Under the pieces are notes generated by a model. That model was given only the letters and a program-made list of their open reading frames with translations, was not told the origin of the DNA and ran no database searches. The position numbers and the translations under genes are program-made. A stretch of 64,000 nt of DNA from an uncultured Lachnospiraceae bacterium (lineage in GTDB: Bacteria > Bacillota > Clostridia > Lachnospirales > Lachnospiraceae), in contig CALWSF010000006.1 of assembly GCA_944384125.1 (NCBI GenBank), positions 1-64,000 on the forward strand. Reading direction: 5' to 3'. This document shows positions 33,692 through 43,304 of this stretch, one piece after another (the stretch's first letter is position 1; every line of letters begins with the position of its first letter).

Positions 33692-35867
33692 ACAAATTCC
33701 TCCACTCCTCCTCCAAATCCATGTTTCGATCATCATCAGCCGCTTTAGAGGCTTCCTCCGACTCTTTCTGCGCCGCCTGTTCTGCATCTTCCTCATACCG
33801 TACAAGCAGCTCCTGTGCTGCCTGTTCCAGAAGCTTCTGCACATCAAATTCCATAACTCTTGCGTAGGCAGCATCTCCTCCGCTCAGCGCAAAATTATTA
33901 TTAAATCCCACTGCCGCACAGCCATCATTCAGCTTCCAGCTGCGATACCAGCTCCCATCATCCAGGCAAAACGACTTTTCTGTACCGGGAACATAGATAT
34001 TCATCCCTTCTGTCTCAGAACTGAACAAAAACGCTTCTGCACTTTCCCCTGATCTCAGACCGAGAAGATCCACCCCCCAGTTCTCCTTCAGCTTATCCAT
34101 AACAGAACATCCGCTGACTTTTACTTTCAGTATGTTATTGCCCTCATAATTTAAATAATTTGTATAATTATATGTTCCTTCATATTTCGTATCCGTCGGG
34201 TAATCCGGACAGATCCCTTTACCGGCTTCCGACTTATACCGGCTCTCCAGAGCCTGTAAATCAACTGTTACCCCTCTGGGAGTCTCCGTCTTTCCGAGGT
34301 TATCATAAATGATCAGCTCCTTTCCATCCGAACTCACAAGCCCCGTCTGCCCGCTGTCCGTAAAAAAGCTTATTCTGTCGTTCTCGTCATAGGGAATACT
34401 GCACTGAGTAAAATTCTTCTGCGTACTCATCCAGTAAAGTTTTCCTGAAACCTCACACAGGATATCACTGTCACTCTCCCCATAAAGAGTGGATACATAT
34501 TCGTTGTCCTTTTTCAGAATCCTGTACCCTTCCAGCCATGGACCCTGACGATTTCCCTCATCATCAGAAAGTATGGAATACATTATCTGCTCCCTTTTTT
34601 CGTATACTGTCATTGACTGGGTTACCGTTTCGGTAATATCCTCCCCGTTCTCATCAGTCCCTGTCTTTACCGTTACATCACGTGATATTTCCCTGGGGCT
34701 GCAGTCAGAAAACCCTCCCAGATAAGCACACAGAGTATAATCATACTCCTGGCAGGTAACCAGAGCGTTGTTAAGTATCTGCTTTTCCGGAGGATTTGTC
34801 AGGGATGTAAGTTCCCCCTCCCCTTTTGCCTGAAATGTGCATACATATCCATCCTGCTCATACCCGTAAACCGGATTTGTCTTCCACTGTTTTATCCCCA
34901 GATTGTCCAGTTCCGGTATATACGCCTCTTTCCATTTATTGGGATATTTTTTTATCGCAGCCTCCCAGTCGACCGCTTCATCCGGCTCACTGTCAAACAC
35001 ATTTCCCTCTGCCATATTTTTCCACTCTGCCACCTGCTTTTCGAGACTTTCATTATCCTGACGAAGATGCATATTGGATGCAAGCGGAACAAACTCATAT
35101 GCCATTACAACCTGGATAAAATCATTTTCCAGCTGTTCATCCGATACATCCTCATATTTATCCAGCAGGCCTTCCTTTTCCAGAAGAAGTTCTATATAAA
35201 TATTGTTTTCCCCATCTGAAACAGCATTGGCAGTATTTACCGAAACCGGCTTGCTGAAATAACGGCGCATAAACGTCTCAACATCCGTCTGAAATTCCGG
35301 TACCCCGGAAAGTGTGTTTAAATCGTAGAGACTTCCCACTCCATTGTCATAAACAAAAAGCGTCCCCGCTCCTTTGTCAGAGCCGCCGCTGCACCACTGA
35401 CCGAAAAAAGATTCATCCTGAGCTTCTTCATCCCGGAAAAATTCCGATTCATGGACAACCTTAAGCTGCTTCGTCCGGAAATTATACACTGCAGCACAGT
35501 GGACTACTCTGGTGCCGCCCTGAGCAGACGGATTTGCCACAGAATACAGATACAGAAAAGTATTATCATTCAGCATATCCAGTATCTGAAAATCCTCTAT
35601 CTTTCCATCTTCCTCAAGATGGCCGGTCTGAAAAGCAAAGGCATTTTCTCCTTCCAGATCTTTATACTTCTCTTCCTCATTGTACTCATAATAATCTTCC
35701 ATGGTTTCTGAGGCACCGGATTCTTTATCCGCTGATTGCGTCAGATCATCCGCGGCGCTCATCCACTCTTCCTTTGGAACATCTATCCCTTTAACCAACG
35801 CTTCGCTGCAGCCAGTGAAAAACATACTAACCACTCCCAGAAATAACCCCGTTAATATTCTTTTCAT
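33666..35867 (-). CDS. Large lipoprotein of the secretion locus
   Basis: A 733-residue protein with a lipoprotein signal peptide, MKRILTGLFLGVVSMFFTGC, Cys20 being the lipidation site. An acidic linker of about 50 residues follows. The body appears mostly beta-strand, with recurring strand-turn units such as FLYLYSVANP, LFVYDNGVGSLYDLNTLSG and GKLYWMSTQKNFTQC, that suggest a propeller-like fold. The last 50 residues are a charged coiled-coil-like helix (LLEQAAQELLVRYEEDAEQA and on). No known family is recognised. The ATG at 35867 follows AGGAGG by 8 bases. It lies between the pilin gene and the wall-binding gene. Confidence 0.65.
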   Translation of the reverse strand: MKRILTGLFLGVVSMFFTGCSEALVKGIDVPKEEWMSAADDLTQSADKESGASETMEDYYEYNEEEKYKDLEGENAFAFQTGHLEEDGKIEDFQILDMLNDNTFLYLYSVANPSAQGGTRVVHCAAVYNFRTKQLKVVHESEFFRDEEAQDESFFGQWCSGGSDKGAGTLFVYDNGVGSLYDLNTLSGVPEFQTDVETFMRRYFSKPVSVNTANAVSDGENNIYIELLLEKEGLLDKYEDVSDEQLENDFIQVVMAYEFVPLASNMHLRQDNESLEKQVAEWKNMAEGNVFDSEPDEAVDWEAAIKKYPNKWKEAYIPELDNLGIKQWKTNPVYGYEQDGYVCTFQAKGEGELTSLTNPPEKQILNNALVTCQEYDYTLCAYLGGFSDCSPREISRDVTVKTGTDENGEDITETVTQSMTVYEKREQIMYSILSDDEGNRQGPWLEGYRILKKDNEYVSTLYGESDSDILCEVSGKLYWMSTQKNFTQCSIPYDENDRISFFTDSGQTGLVSSDGKELIIYDNLGKTETPRGVTVDLQALESRYKSEAGKGICPDYPTDTKYEGTYNYTNYLNYEGNNILKVKVSGCSVMDKLKENWGVDLLGLRSGESAEAFLFSSETEGMNIYVPGTEKSFCLDDGSWYRSWKLNDGCAAVGFNNNFALSGGDAAYARVMEFDVQKLLEQAAQELLVRYEEDAEQAAQKESEEASKAADDDRNMDLEEEWRNLYDGMQKGN

Positions 35868-35938
35868 TACCTGCACCTCCTTTTAAAAACGGGAGGCCAA
35901 TTTATTTTACCGGCCTCCCTGTACAATTTTCAGATATA

Positions 35939-36247
35939 TCATCCCACTGCCGAATTCATCCAGCTGGTCATTGCTCCCATACCAATCTTCAGAACCACGA
36001 TCAGAACAAAAATCAGCACAAAACCAATAATTGCATTTTTCAGACTCTGTTTTGCCTTTTCCCTGTCCTGAGGCTCCTCCGCTTTGGCAAGCTTTGCGCC
36101 CAGAATAATACAGTAGATTGCTCCCAGAGCACCTACAATCCCAAGAGCCGGAGTTAAAGCCATGTTAAATAACTCGATAATTGGTGTGCTGACTGTCTCA
36201 AATGGGTTTGCTGCAGCAGTAAGCAGCGTTACAAATCCGTAATTCAT
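35939..36247 (-). CDS. VirB2/TrbC-like pilin subunit
   Basis: A 102-residue hydrophobic protein with two transmembrane helices. The first is ALGIVGALGAIYCIILGAKL; a short charged loop KAEEPQDREKAKQSLKN follows; the second is AIIGFVLIFVLIVVLKIGMG. The size, two-helix layout and small loop match VirB2/TrbC-type pilins and the small membrane proteins of Gram-positive conjugation systems. The ATG follows AGGAGG by 7 bases. It lies in the secretion array between an Ig-like anchored protein and the large lipoprotein. Confidence 0.75.
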   Translation of the reverse strand: MNYGFVTLLTAAANPFETVSTPIIELFNMALTPALGIVGALGAIYCIILGAKLAKAEEPQDREKAKQSLKNAIIGFVLIFVLIVVLKIGMGAMTSWMNSAVG

Positions 36248-36269
36248 ATGTTTTCCTCCTAAATCTTTT

Positions 36270-37346
36270 TTATATGATCTTCATATGCCTGCGCAGATAG
36301 AGAAGCCACACCACTCCTCCGGCCAGCAAAAGAAGGCTCATAACAATCCATTGAACCGGAACTTTTTCCGGCTCCGGCTCCAGATGAAGACTGTAAGATC
36401 GCCGGTTTCCTGCAAGATCCTCCACCATAAGCCTGCAGTATCCCTCCGTCCGCAGAGTATCTCCTGTGTAAACTCCCTCAAAACCGTTATACTGTATGAA
36501 AACCCGTGCGTCATCCTCAGAAGGTTTAAACTCCAGCGGAATCGTCGCATTTCCTCCGGTAGCATCCTGAGAAAAAATGAGAAAAGGCGCCGATGTATCC
36601 AGCGTTATTTCTGTTTCCGCCTGCACACCGGTTCCGGGCTCTTCCCATGTAACCGAATATGTACCGTCTCTGTCCAGAAAAAAACCGCGGGAATGCACAT
36701 CATCCAGTCTCCTGCCATTTAAAGCGGCACTCCGCAGCCGAAACCCCTCCGGTGCCGTGAGTACGGCCGGAAAACGGGTCTTTTCATCCACAATGCGGAA
36801 ATTGAAATTTTTTTTATAAAACACCATACCCTCTCCCAGTGTGTCCGGAACAGAGTAGGCCATAACTGCGAGAAGATAGCTGCCCGGCTCTGTAAAAGTC
36901 TTTTTCCCCATATCATCTGCCGGTTCGCCGTCCTTATAGGCCAGAACCGCTCCGTTCTCCGGAAAAGTAATGCTTACCGGGCCGGTACACACCATCCCCT
37001 GCGGAACATTCGTAAGGAAGAAAGTCTCTTCATCAAAGGCATACTTAAACAGTCCGTCATCCTCCTGCCATGTCATTGTCCATGGCGCATTCTCCAGAAC
37101 TTCTGACTCCTTTGCAAAGTCTTTGCCGTCCCATTCCGATCCGAAAAATTCTTCCAAAGCCTGTTCTATTTCCTCATCAGAATACCCGTCAAATGTTTCG
37201 TTAAAATCCGCTGAGCCGAGTTCCTCCATAACCTCAGCATCATCCGGAATATCTTCCGGAGCCGCCCATACGCAAAGCGGATTTGAAAACAGAATGCAAA
37301 GCAGTATCAGAATCCCGCTTACACCAGGAAACCTGATTCTTTTCAT
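36270..37346 (-). CDS. Secreted Ig-like protein with C-terminal membrane anchor
   Basis: A 358-residue protein with a signal peptide (ILILLCILFSNPLCVWA), an acidic spacer and repeated beta-domains. The last domain, with LDTSAPFLIFSQDATGG and MVEDLAGNRRSYSLHLEPEP, is of the bacterial Ig-like type (DxxAP and DxAGN). One transmembrane helix (WIVMSLLLLAGGVVWLLYL) and a short basic tail, RRHMKII, close the protein. The end resembles that of the 528-residue protein at 44671-46257, so the two are probably paralogues. It overlaps the preceding small gene as TAATG, indicating coupled translation. Confidence 0.65.
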   Translation of the reverse strand: MKRIRFPGVSGILILLCILFSNPLCVWAAPEDIPDDAEVMEELGSADFNETFDGYSDEEIEQALEEFFGSEWDGKDFAKESEVLENAPWTMTWQEDDGLFKYAFDEETFFLTNVPQGMVCTGPVSITFPENGAVLAYKDGEPADDMGKKTFTEPGSYLLAVMAYSVPDTLGEGMVFYKKNFNFRIVDEKTRFPAVLTAPEGFRLRSAALNGRRLDDVHSRGFFLDRDGTYSVTWEEPGTGVQAETEITLDTSAPFLIFSQDATGGNATIPLEFKPSEDDARVFIQYNGFEGVYTGDTLRTEGYCRLMVEDLAGNRRSYSLHLEPEPEKVPVQWIVMSLLLLAGGVVWLLYLRRHMKII

Positions 37347-37645
37347 TACTGTCCAAGACTCCTCTCCGCCGTTTTCTCCTTTTCTCTTACCTTCTCAGCT
37401 TCCTTTGTCCTTACAGGAGCTTTTCTTCTCTCCCCTTTTTCCGCACTGATGGCATCCGCTTCCATTTTCAGAAGCTCTTCATAAGTTACGCGGATACGGT
37501 TAAAATTGTTTTCTTTTTTTGTTTTCTCCTGAACTTTTTCCCGCTCAGGATACTTCCCTGACTGCCGTTCTTCTCTCTTCCGGCGCAGAGTGACCATCTC
37601 TCTCTCCCAGAATGCCCTGTTTTTAGGACTGTCAAAATATCTCAT
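37346..37645 (-). CDS. Small highly charged protein of the secretion locus
   Basis: A 99-residue Lys/Arg/Glu-rich, helical soluble protein beginning MRYFDSPKNRAFWEREMVTL, with no cysteine. A central conserved-looking stretch is RIRVTYEELLKMEADAISAE. It overlaps the substrate-binding-protein gene by ATGA and the following Ig-like gene by TAATG, so it belongs to the operon. I recognise no family. A cytosolic adaptor or chaperone role for the secretion machine is only a guess. Confidence 0.65.
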   Translation of the reverse strand: MRYFDSPKNRAFWEREMVTLRRKREERQSGKYPEREKVQEKTKKENNFNRIRVTYEELLKMEADAISAEKGERRKAPVRTKEAEKVREKEKTAERSLGQ

Positions 37646-38385
37646 TGGTCCCCTCCCGCTTCCAGCTGCCGCTCAATCAGCACATTGAATCCGCTGATCA
37701 GCTCAGCGTTCTCCGGCAAAGCCTGCGCACAATACTCCTCCCACACAAGAAAAGGAAGGCTTTGCACCAGTCTGCTGTCATCATCCAGAAACTTTTCCGC
37801 CTCATCCTCATAACAGAAAAATCCCATTATCTCGCCTTCAGTGAGACTTTCCTCCGCCCGGCTCACATCCGGAAAACTCAGAGTTTGCACATTTCCGGAC
37901 AGTGTGAGCGTTTCAACCGTTTCCGGATTTATGCCGCCGCAGATACCGATTGTCTGAGCATCAAAATCTGAAGCAGAATTCACATAGACATCTACATTCG
38001 TCACAAAATAAAGAAAACGTTTCCCATAAGAAAGGGATGCCAGAAGTCCCCTTGAACTTCCGCTTTGTTCTGAAAGTCCACCCATCGCCAGATCGGCTTC
38101 TCCTGACACTACCGCATCAAGGGCCGCCTCCCTGTCCATTACTGTGTATTCTGCATTTACTCCCAACGCCTCCGCAGTCTGCTGCACCAGCTGCGGCTCA
38201 ATTCCTTCCGGCTGTCCATCCGTAACTCTGGCAAACGGCTCTCCTGTTTCTATAATGGCAACACGGAGAACTCCTGACTCCCTTATGACATCCAGCGCAT
38301 TTTTCTTTCCGCCGCACGCGGACAAAGGCAGAACCGCCACAACAATCAGGCATGCTGTCAGAATTTTTGTTTTTATTTTGTTCAT
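37642..38385 (-). CDS. SBP_bac_3-type substrate-binding lipoprotein inside the secretion locus
   Basis: A 247-residue lipoprotein; signal peptide ends LSAC, with Cys24. The rest resembles family 3 solute-binding proteins: IRESGVLRVAIIETGEPFAR, GIEPQLVQQTAEALGVNAEY, DAVVSGEADLAMGGLSEQSG, and a second lobe with TIGICGGINPETVE. No ABC permease or ATPase is near. In this operon it may sense a small ligand or act as a structural part rather than feed a transporter. It starts 16 bases after the VirB4 gene ends, with AGGGGGTG upstream. Confidence 0.75.
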   Translation of the reverse strand: MNKIKTKILTACLIVVAVLPLSACGGKKNALDVIRESGVLRVAIIETGEPFARVTDGQPEGIEPQLVQQTAEALGVNAEYTVMDREAALDAVVSGEADLAMGGLSEQSGSSRGLLASLSYGKRFLYFVTNVDVYVNSASDFDAQTIGICGGINPETVETLTLSGNVQTLSFPDVSRAEESLTEGEIMGFFCYEDEAEKFLDDDSRLVQSLPFLVWEEYCAQALPENAELISGFNVLIERQLEAGGDQ

Positions 38386-38401
38386 GGCCGTCACACCCCC
38401 T

Positions 38402-41101
38402 TTATACTGTGAACAGTTCTTCCAGCTCCCTGGACGCAACAATATCAATCCCTGTACGGCTGGTAGGCGATGTCACTACAAATGCACGCCCGCGTCCATT
38501 ATTAACAATCTCCTCCTGCTCACTCTCATTGATAGCCCCCGCCTTCTCATAAAGACGGCACAGATCATGCATATCATTAGGCGAAAGCGGGAAAATAAAG
38601 GAATACTGGCAGGCATTGATAATGGCAGTTGATTTTCTTGCCAGCTCTTCTGTTCCCACAAAATCGGCAATATTCTGTGTAATGATAATCTGCATACCGT
38701 TATATTTTCGAATTCGCTTTGCCAGCTGATACATAAAGTCAAGAGCAATCGGATACTTGCTGTCAATAAACACATGGGCCTCATCTATAACCACAACGAT
38801 CTTCCGGGAAGCCCCATAACGTATGTTATAATCTCTGTTTTTAATAATCTCATTGTCCAGCCATTTCAGAACCAGAAGCATCTGTGCGTTGGCAATCGTG
38901 CTGTTCTTGTTTGCCAGAAGGGACTGGAAATTAAATACGATAAAGTTTTCCATTGTGGATATGGACGCCGGTCCGTTCCACAGAATAGAGTTTCTCCCCC
39001 CTGTGGCAAACTTGGAAATGTAGTTCAGCAGAACGCGGAGATTATTTTTGCTGTAATCGCCGCTGGCTTTCTGAAAGTCGCTGAGAATCTGTTCATACAG
39101 GTCATCAAAAATCGGATAATCCTCCGGCGAAAGCCGGCTTAAATCCGTATCCGCGTCGATTCCCCTGGCCTCATACATACGCATCGTAATATTATTAAGG
39201 TACTCCAGCGCGTCAGACTGAATTCCCGGCAGAATCTGACGGTAAAATTCCTCAAGAAACTGCAGATGCGTCGCAAAGCTGGTATTGATTGCCTCCTCCT
39301 CCGACTCTTCCTCATCAGATAAGGAGGTTATAATATGAAACGGATTCAGCCGCCCCTGTGTCGCACTCCCCACATCTATAATCTTTCCGTTCAGATTCCG
39401 GGCCAGCCCATAATACTCATTTTCAGGATCCAGAATAAAAATCTTACTGTCGTCTGCCGCCAGATTTGCCAGCAGTGTCTTAGTGGCATAAGACTTTCCG
39501 CTTCCCGATTTTCCGATAATAACCATGTTGCTGTTTACTCTCTCTCTGTCTCTGACAAAGAAATCCACAAACACCGGTTTATCTCCGTTCCTGCCTATAC
39601 AGAACCCGTTGGGATCGCACAAACTCTTATTTACAAAAGGAAAAGCAGCAGCCACAGAGCTGGAATGTATTCCCCGGCTCGTTCGCATAAATGCATCATA
39701 CCCCGAAATAGCAGATGAAGCATAGACTTCAAACTGCTGCATAAAATTATCCGTGCATTTAAATCCCTGCTCCGAAAGCGTTCTCTTCAGTTTCTTTTTC
39801 ATTCCGGTCATCCCGGAAGCTGCCCTGCGCTTCTTCTTTTCATCAGCGTGTCGGAGCATCTCCTCCGAAAGCTCATAGTCATATCCGGTAATATAAATAT
39901 TCACATCAAGAAGCGTTTCAACTTCGCTCTGCAGCAGAGCCAGAACCTCCGCCAGTGTATCAACATGAGTCTGAAGCTCCATGAGACGGCTGGTCTTTCC
40001 TGTGGAATTGGCCTGTTCCCTCAGTTCATCAATAGCACGGTCGATCTGGCGAATCCCTTTATAGCGATCAACCATGCGCATTTTCATGACAACCTTCGTC
40101 CCCGGCAGGTTAAAAAGCCCGTTTCCCCATGCATTTCCCACTACAGTGGGATAATCCATAATACGGAAATTATGTGTGATCAGATTATCATATCTGACAG
40201 TCCTCCCGCTCAGACGAATTTCATCCGGAAGAATCCAGTCCATATAGTTTTCTCTGGATACACTGTTTATCTCCCTCTCATCAAAATCCATAGTGTAATT
40301 GTACTTCAGAAATACCGCCAGTTCCTTCTCCGACAGGATATGGCACTCCATTTCCCCGGAACGCATTGTATCAATCATATTGCGCGCCTGGTTCATAAGC
40401 ATGTCGCGATCATCACTGAAAAACACCATATAATAACAGGGAACATACACCTTGTTCTGCTCGTTGATGACATGGATCTGCTCCATGCGCTCATAAACAA
40501 TCTCCACACGCGATGTCAGCTCATCCTCATTGAGAAGCCCGTTAATATAGGCCTCCTTCAGCTCCTGGATTTTCTTTTCTTCTGTCAGCAGATATCTGTC
40601 ATACAAAACGGGCCGCTCCAGTTTTACAAGAGCCGCAGATTCCGAACCGGAAATAGTTCTGAGAACAGAGCCAAACATCTGATCAATCATCTGATTCTGC
40701 CGCTGCAGTGTATAGAATCGAAATTCCACATCCGGGATTTCCACAGCAATTCCCCAGTACCTTCCTCCATACTCAATGAAATTTCCGTCAATTCCTGTAA
40801 ACGGCGTAATGTCCGACAAAGGAGGAATTTTTTTCTCAGGCTCTTTGCGAAACACTTTGTGACGGGCTGCATATTTCAGGAACCCGTATACCATCATGTA
40901 AGTTTTTTCTCCATCTACCGGAACCACCAGAACAGCCGTCAGAACCGCCATAATCAGGCTTAGTCCGTAGCGAAAGGGGAGATTGGAAAAAAGTACAGAA
41001 ACCACAATCATAATTCCCACAAGGCCCACCGCCACATCCGGTATCTCTACGCCCTTGAAAAACTCCATTACGACTTTTGTTTTTTTCGGTATTATTCTCA
41101 T
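38402..41101 (-). CDS. PrgI-VirB4 fusion ATPase of a type IV secretion system
   Basis: An 899-residue fusion. Residues 1-80 have two hydrophobic helices (VAVGLVGIMIVVSVLFSNLP; YGLSLIMAVLTAVLVVPVDG), as in the PrgI domain that is often a separate gene in Gram-positive systems. VirB4/TraE follows: a CagE-like N-terminal part, then Walker A IIGKSGSGKSYATKTLL, FILDPENEYYGLARNLNG, and Walker B IVVVIDEAHVFIDSKYP, with MQIIITQNIADF. VirB4 powers assembly and transport. It overlaps the upstream TrbL-like gene by ATGA. Confidence 0.9.
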   Translation of the reverse strand: MRIIPKKTKVVMEFFKGVEIPDVAVGLVGIMIVVSVLFSNLPFRYGLSLIMAVLTAVLVVPVDGEKTYMMVYGFLKYAARHKVFRKEPEKKIPPLSDITPFTGIDGNFIEYGGRYWGIAVEIPDVEFRFYTLQRQNQMIDQMFGSVLRTISGSESAALVKLERPVLYDRYLLTEEKKIQELKEAYINGLLNEDELTSRVEIVYERMEQIHVINEQNKVYVPCYYMVFFSDDRDMLMNQARNMIDTMRSGEMECHILSEKELAVFLKYNYTMDFDEREINSVSRENYMDWILPDEIRLSGRTVRYDNLITHNFRIMDYPTVVGNAWGNGLFNLPGTKVVMKMRMVDRYKGIRQIDRAIDELREQANSTGKTSRLMELQTHVDTLAEVLALLQSEVETLLDVNIYITGYDYELSEEMLRHADEKKKRRAASGMTGMKKKLKRTLSEQGFKCTDNFMQQFEVYASSAISGYDAFMRTSRGIHSSSVAAAFPFVNKSLCDPNGFCIGRNGDKPVFVDFFVRDRERVNSNMVIIGKSGSGKSYATKTLLANLAADDSKIFILDPENEYYGLARNLNGKIIDVGSATQGRLNPFHIITSLSDEEESEEEAINTSFATHLQFLEEFYRQILPGIQSDALEYLNNITMRMYEARGIDADTDLSRLSPEDYPIFDDLYEQILSDFQKASGDYSKNNLRVLLNYISKFATGGRNSILWNGPASISTMENFIVFNFQSLLANKNSTIANAQMLLVLKWLDNEIIKNRDYNIRYGASRKIVVVIDEAHVFIDSKYPIALDFMYQLAKRIRKYNGMQIIITQNIADFVGTEELARKSTAIINACQYSFIFPLSPNDMHDLCRLYEKAGAINESEQEEIVNNGRGRAFVVTSPTSRTGIDIVASRELEELFTV

Positions 41102-43293
41102 GATTTATCTTTCCCTCCGCCTTTTCCTGAAGTTCTGCGGTATCCGGGATCTGTTCCGCCCTCACGCATGTCTGACTTTTCTATCGGCTTTTTATAATCC
41201 GCCCATCCGGACTTGTAGCTCTTAAATCCCACATAATTGTACGACTTTCCTCCCGCCTCGTCTTTCCAGGAATAAGATTTCCCTCCTGATGTCCCATAAG
41301 ACGCGAATCTTGTGAAATCACTCTCTGAGGCATAGCTTCCGGACAAAGATGAGCCCGCTGTTTTTATTCTTCCGCTCTCCGGCTCCGCCCCGGTTCTGTC
41401 TACACGAAGTGCACCGGGAATGCTGATGCCCGAAAAACGCACTCTTTCATCCTTCCCGGAAAAATCCTTTTCTTCCATCCCCGGAATCAGAGTTTTTCGC
41501 ACATGCCAGCTTCCGTCTTCCATTCTGTTTGCCGGCATAAAAGATGATCCGCCTCTTCCTCCGCCATCATACTGTTTTTGTATAAAACTGCCGATGAACT
41601 TTCTGTCTATCCCCTGCGCTCCGCCGATGCCAAGAGAACTGCGGCCGTATCCAAACTTTCCTTCCATATTGCTGCGCCGTCTGAAGTCTGCAGAAACCAG
41701 ACCTTTGGGAACAGCATTCCTGTCTCCCTTTTTCTGCCCTATATCAATCGTCTTATACAGTCCGCTTACCGGCTTACCGGAAATATTGCCTGCCGCATTC
41801 TTTTCATTTCTGATATTAAGAGAGCGCGAAGACCTGCTGCCTGACACCGAACCACCAGTTCTCCCACCACCAGGTCTTCCTCCGCCCCGAAACGCCATGG
41901 CTTTTTCCCGCTCCGCTGCTGTCTGCAGCATTTTACCCTCTGTTCCGGGAGTCTGACCGATTTTACCTTTCAGACTGCTTCCCATCTGCGACGCACGTCT
42001 GGATACAGCCATTTTTCCATGTCTGATAGCAGCTCCCGCTGTGGCTCCAAACAGCGCACCGCCCACTATATTGCCCGTCATAGCCTCCGACTGTCCCGCC
42101 TGATAGCTTAAAAGCGAAGTTATCATGGGGCCCATCTTATACACTGCCCATGCGCCTCCGGCCATGAAAAACAACTTGAGGAAATACGCAGCCTCCTGAC
42201 TGCTCCCTAATTCAAACTGAATGGTATTGCCCATGACAATTGGCAGCAGCATAATATACAGCCGCATACCAATTACCGAACCAAATCCGCTGAAACATTT
42301 GGCAATAAAAATTTCACGCCATCGCGAAAATTTCTCTCCGTCATCCAGGGGCATCATTGCCACAAAATAAGGAGAAACCACATACAGAAGCAGTACTTCA
42401 AAAACACGCTGAATAAAAATAATAAGACAGACTGCCAGCGTAAATACCAGAAAAAAACAGATCATAAATCCTATCAGGTAATCAAAATCGGCAAGGTTAA
42501 ATACCTCTGTTACCTCGCTAATCTTCCAGTACTGCTTCTGTCCCGTGTAAAACGGATAACGGACCGTATCCGTACTTGTTCCCAACGCGCCCCCCAGAAT
42601 GCTGTTTTCCGATGAAAGATTGAATTTATCATTTTTAGCCGCATTCATCGATACAATAACAAAAATCATTCTGGACAGACTGTCCCCACCGCTGCTCCCC
42701 ATGGCCGCCGCAATACCTTTAAGAATAACCATAGAAAGCTTTAAAATGAAATATGCAAAAAACGGAATGGAAAACAGAGATATAAACGTTTTAAAAAAAG
42801 CTGACAATACTCTTGATACCGGCCTTTTATTCTCAAAATCCAGATCAAATGCAGACCTGGCAGTCGCGATAATTGTCAGTATCAGTGCAATAGCCAGGCC
42901 TCCCAGAGTCAGAGCCCAGAACAGTGTGCTTATTGTCTTCTGCTGAAAAAGTACTTCCAGCAGAGGCCCCGTAATCTTTTCATTTCCATTGATATAAGTG
43001 ACATCTCTCAGGCCTATAAATGTATCAAATGCTGTCTGAAGATAATCTATCAGTTTAAGCAGTCCCGAGAGAAGCATGTAATACCATGTCGATGCAACGG
43101 TCATCCACAGATCCAGGAAAAATCCCACTGCATCCTCCAGAACCGGTATCAGAACGGGCGCAAGCACATTTTCAAACAGCCATCCAAGCACAGTTGTCAG
43201 TAAATCTGAAACAAAATTAAATACAGGACCAAGCAGATTGCTGAATACCCAGTCGGCTATTTTTTCAAAAAGTCCCAGATATGCTATTTCCAA
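41098..43293 (-). CDS. VirB6/TrbL-like channel protein with long glycine-rich tail
   Basis: A 731-residue protein. Residues 1-420 have seven or eight transmembrane helices and a conserved block FEVLLLYVVSPYFVAMMPLD followed by DGEKFSRWREIFIAKCFSGF, characteristic of polytopic VirB6/TrbL components in Gram-positive type IV systems. The remaining 300 residues are soluble, rich in Gly, Ser, Arg and Lys (GGGRPGGGRTGGSVSGSRSS) and probably disordered. TTG start with AGGGGGTGA six bases before it. It follows a closely related gene by 11 bases and overlaps the VirB4 gene. Confidence 0.85.
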   Translation of the reverse strand: MEIAYLGLFEKIADWVFSNLLGPVFNFVSDLLTTVLGWLFENVLAPVLIPVLEDAVGFFLDLWMTVASTWYYMLLSGLLKLIDYLQTAFDTFIGLRDVTYINGNEKITGPLLEVLFQQKTISTLFWALTLGGLAIALILTIIATARSAFDLDFENKRPVSRVLSAFFKTFISLFSIPFFAYFILKLSMVILKGIAAAMGSSGGDSLSRMIFVIVSMNAAKNDKFNLSSENSILGGALGTSTDTVRYPFYTGQKQYWKISEVTEVFNLADFDYLIGFMICFFLVFTLAVCLIIFIQRVFEVLLLYVVSPYFVAMMPLDDGEKFSRWREIFIAKCFSGFGSVIGMRLYIMLLPIVMGNTIQFELGSSQEAAYFLKLFFMAGGAWAVYKMGPMITSLLSYQAGQSEAMTGNIVGGALFGATAGAAIRHGKMAVSRRASQMGSSLKGKIGQTPGTEGKMLQTAAEREKAMAFRGGGRPGGGRTGGSVSGSRSSRSLNIRNEKNAAGNISGKPVSGLYKTIDIGQKKGDRNAVPKGLVSADFRRRSNMEGKFGYGRSSLGIGGAQGIDRKFIGSFIQKQYDGGGRGGSSFMPANRMEDGSWHVRKTLIPGMEEKDFSGKDERVRFSGISIPGALRVDRTGAEPESGRIKTAGSSLSGSYASESDFTRFASYGTSGGKSYSWKDEAGGKSYNYVGFKSYKSGWADYKKPIEKSDMREGGTDPGYRRTSGKGGGKDKS

Positions 43294-43304
43294 ACGCTCA
43301 CCCC

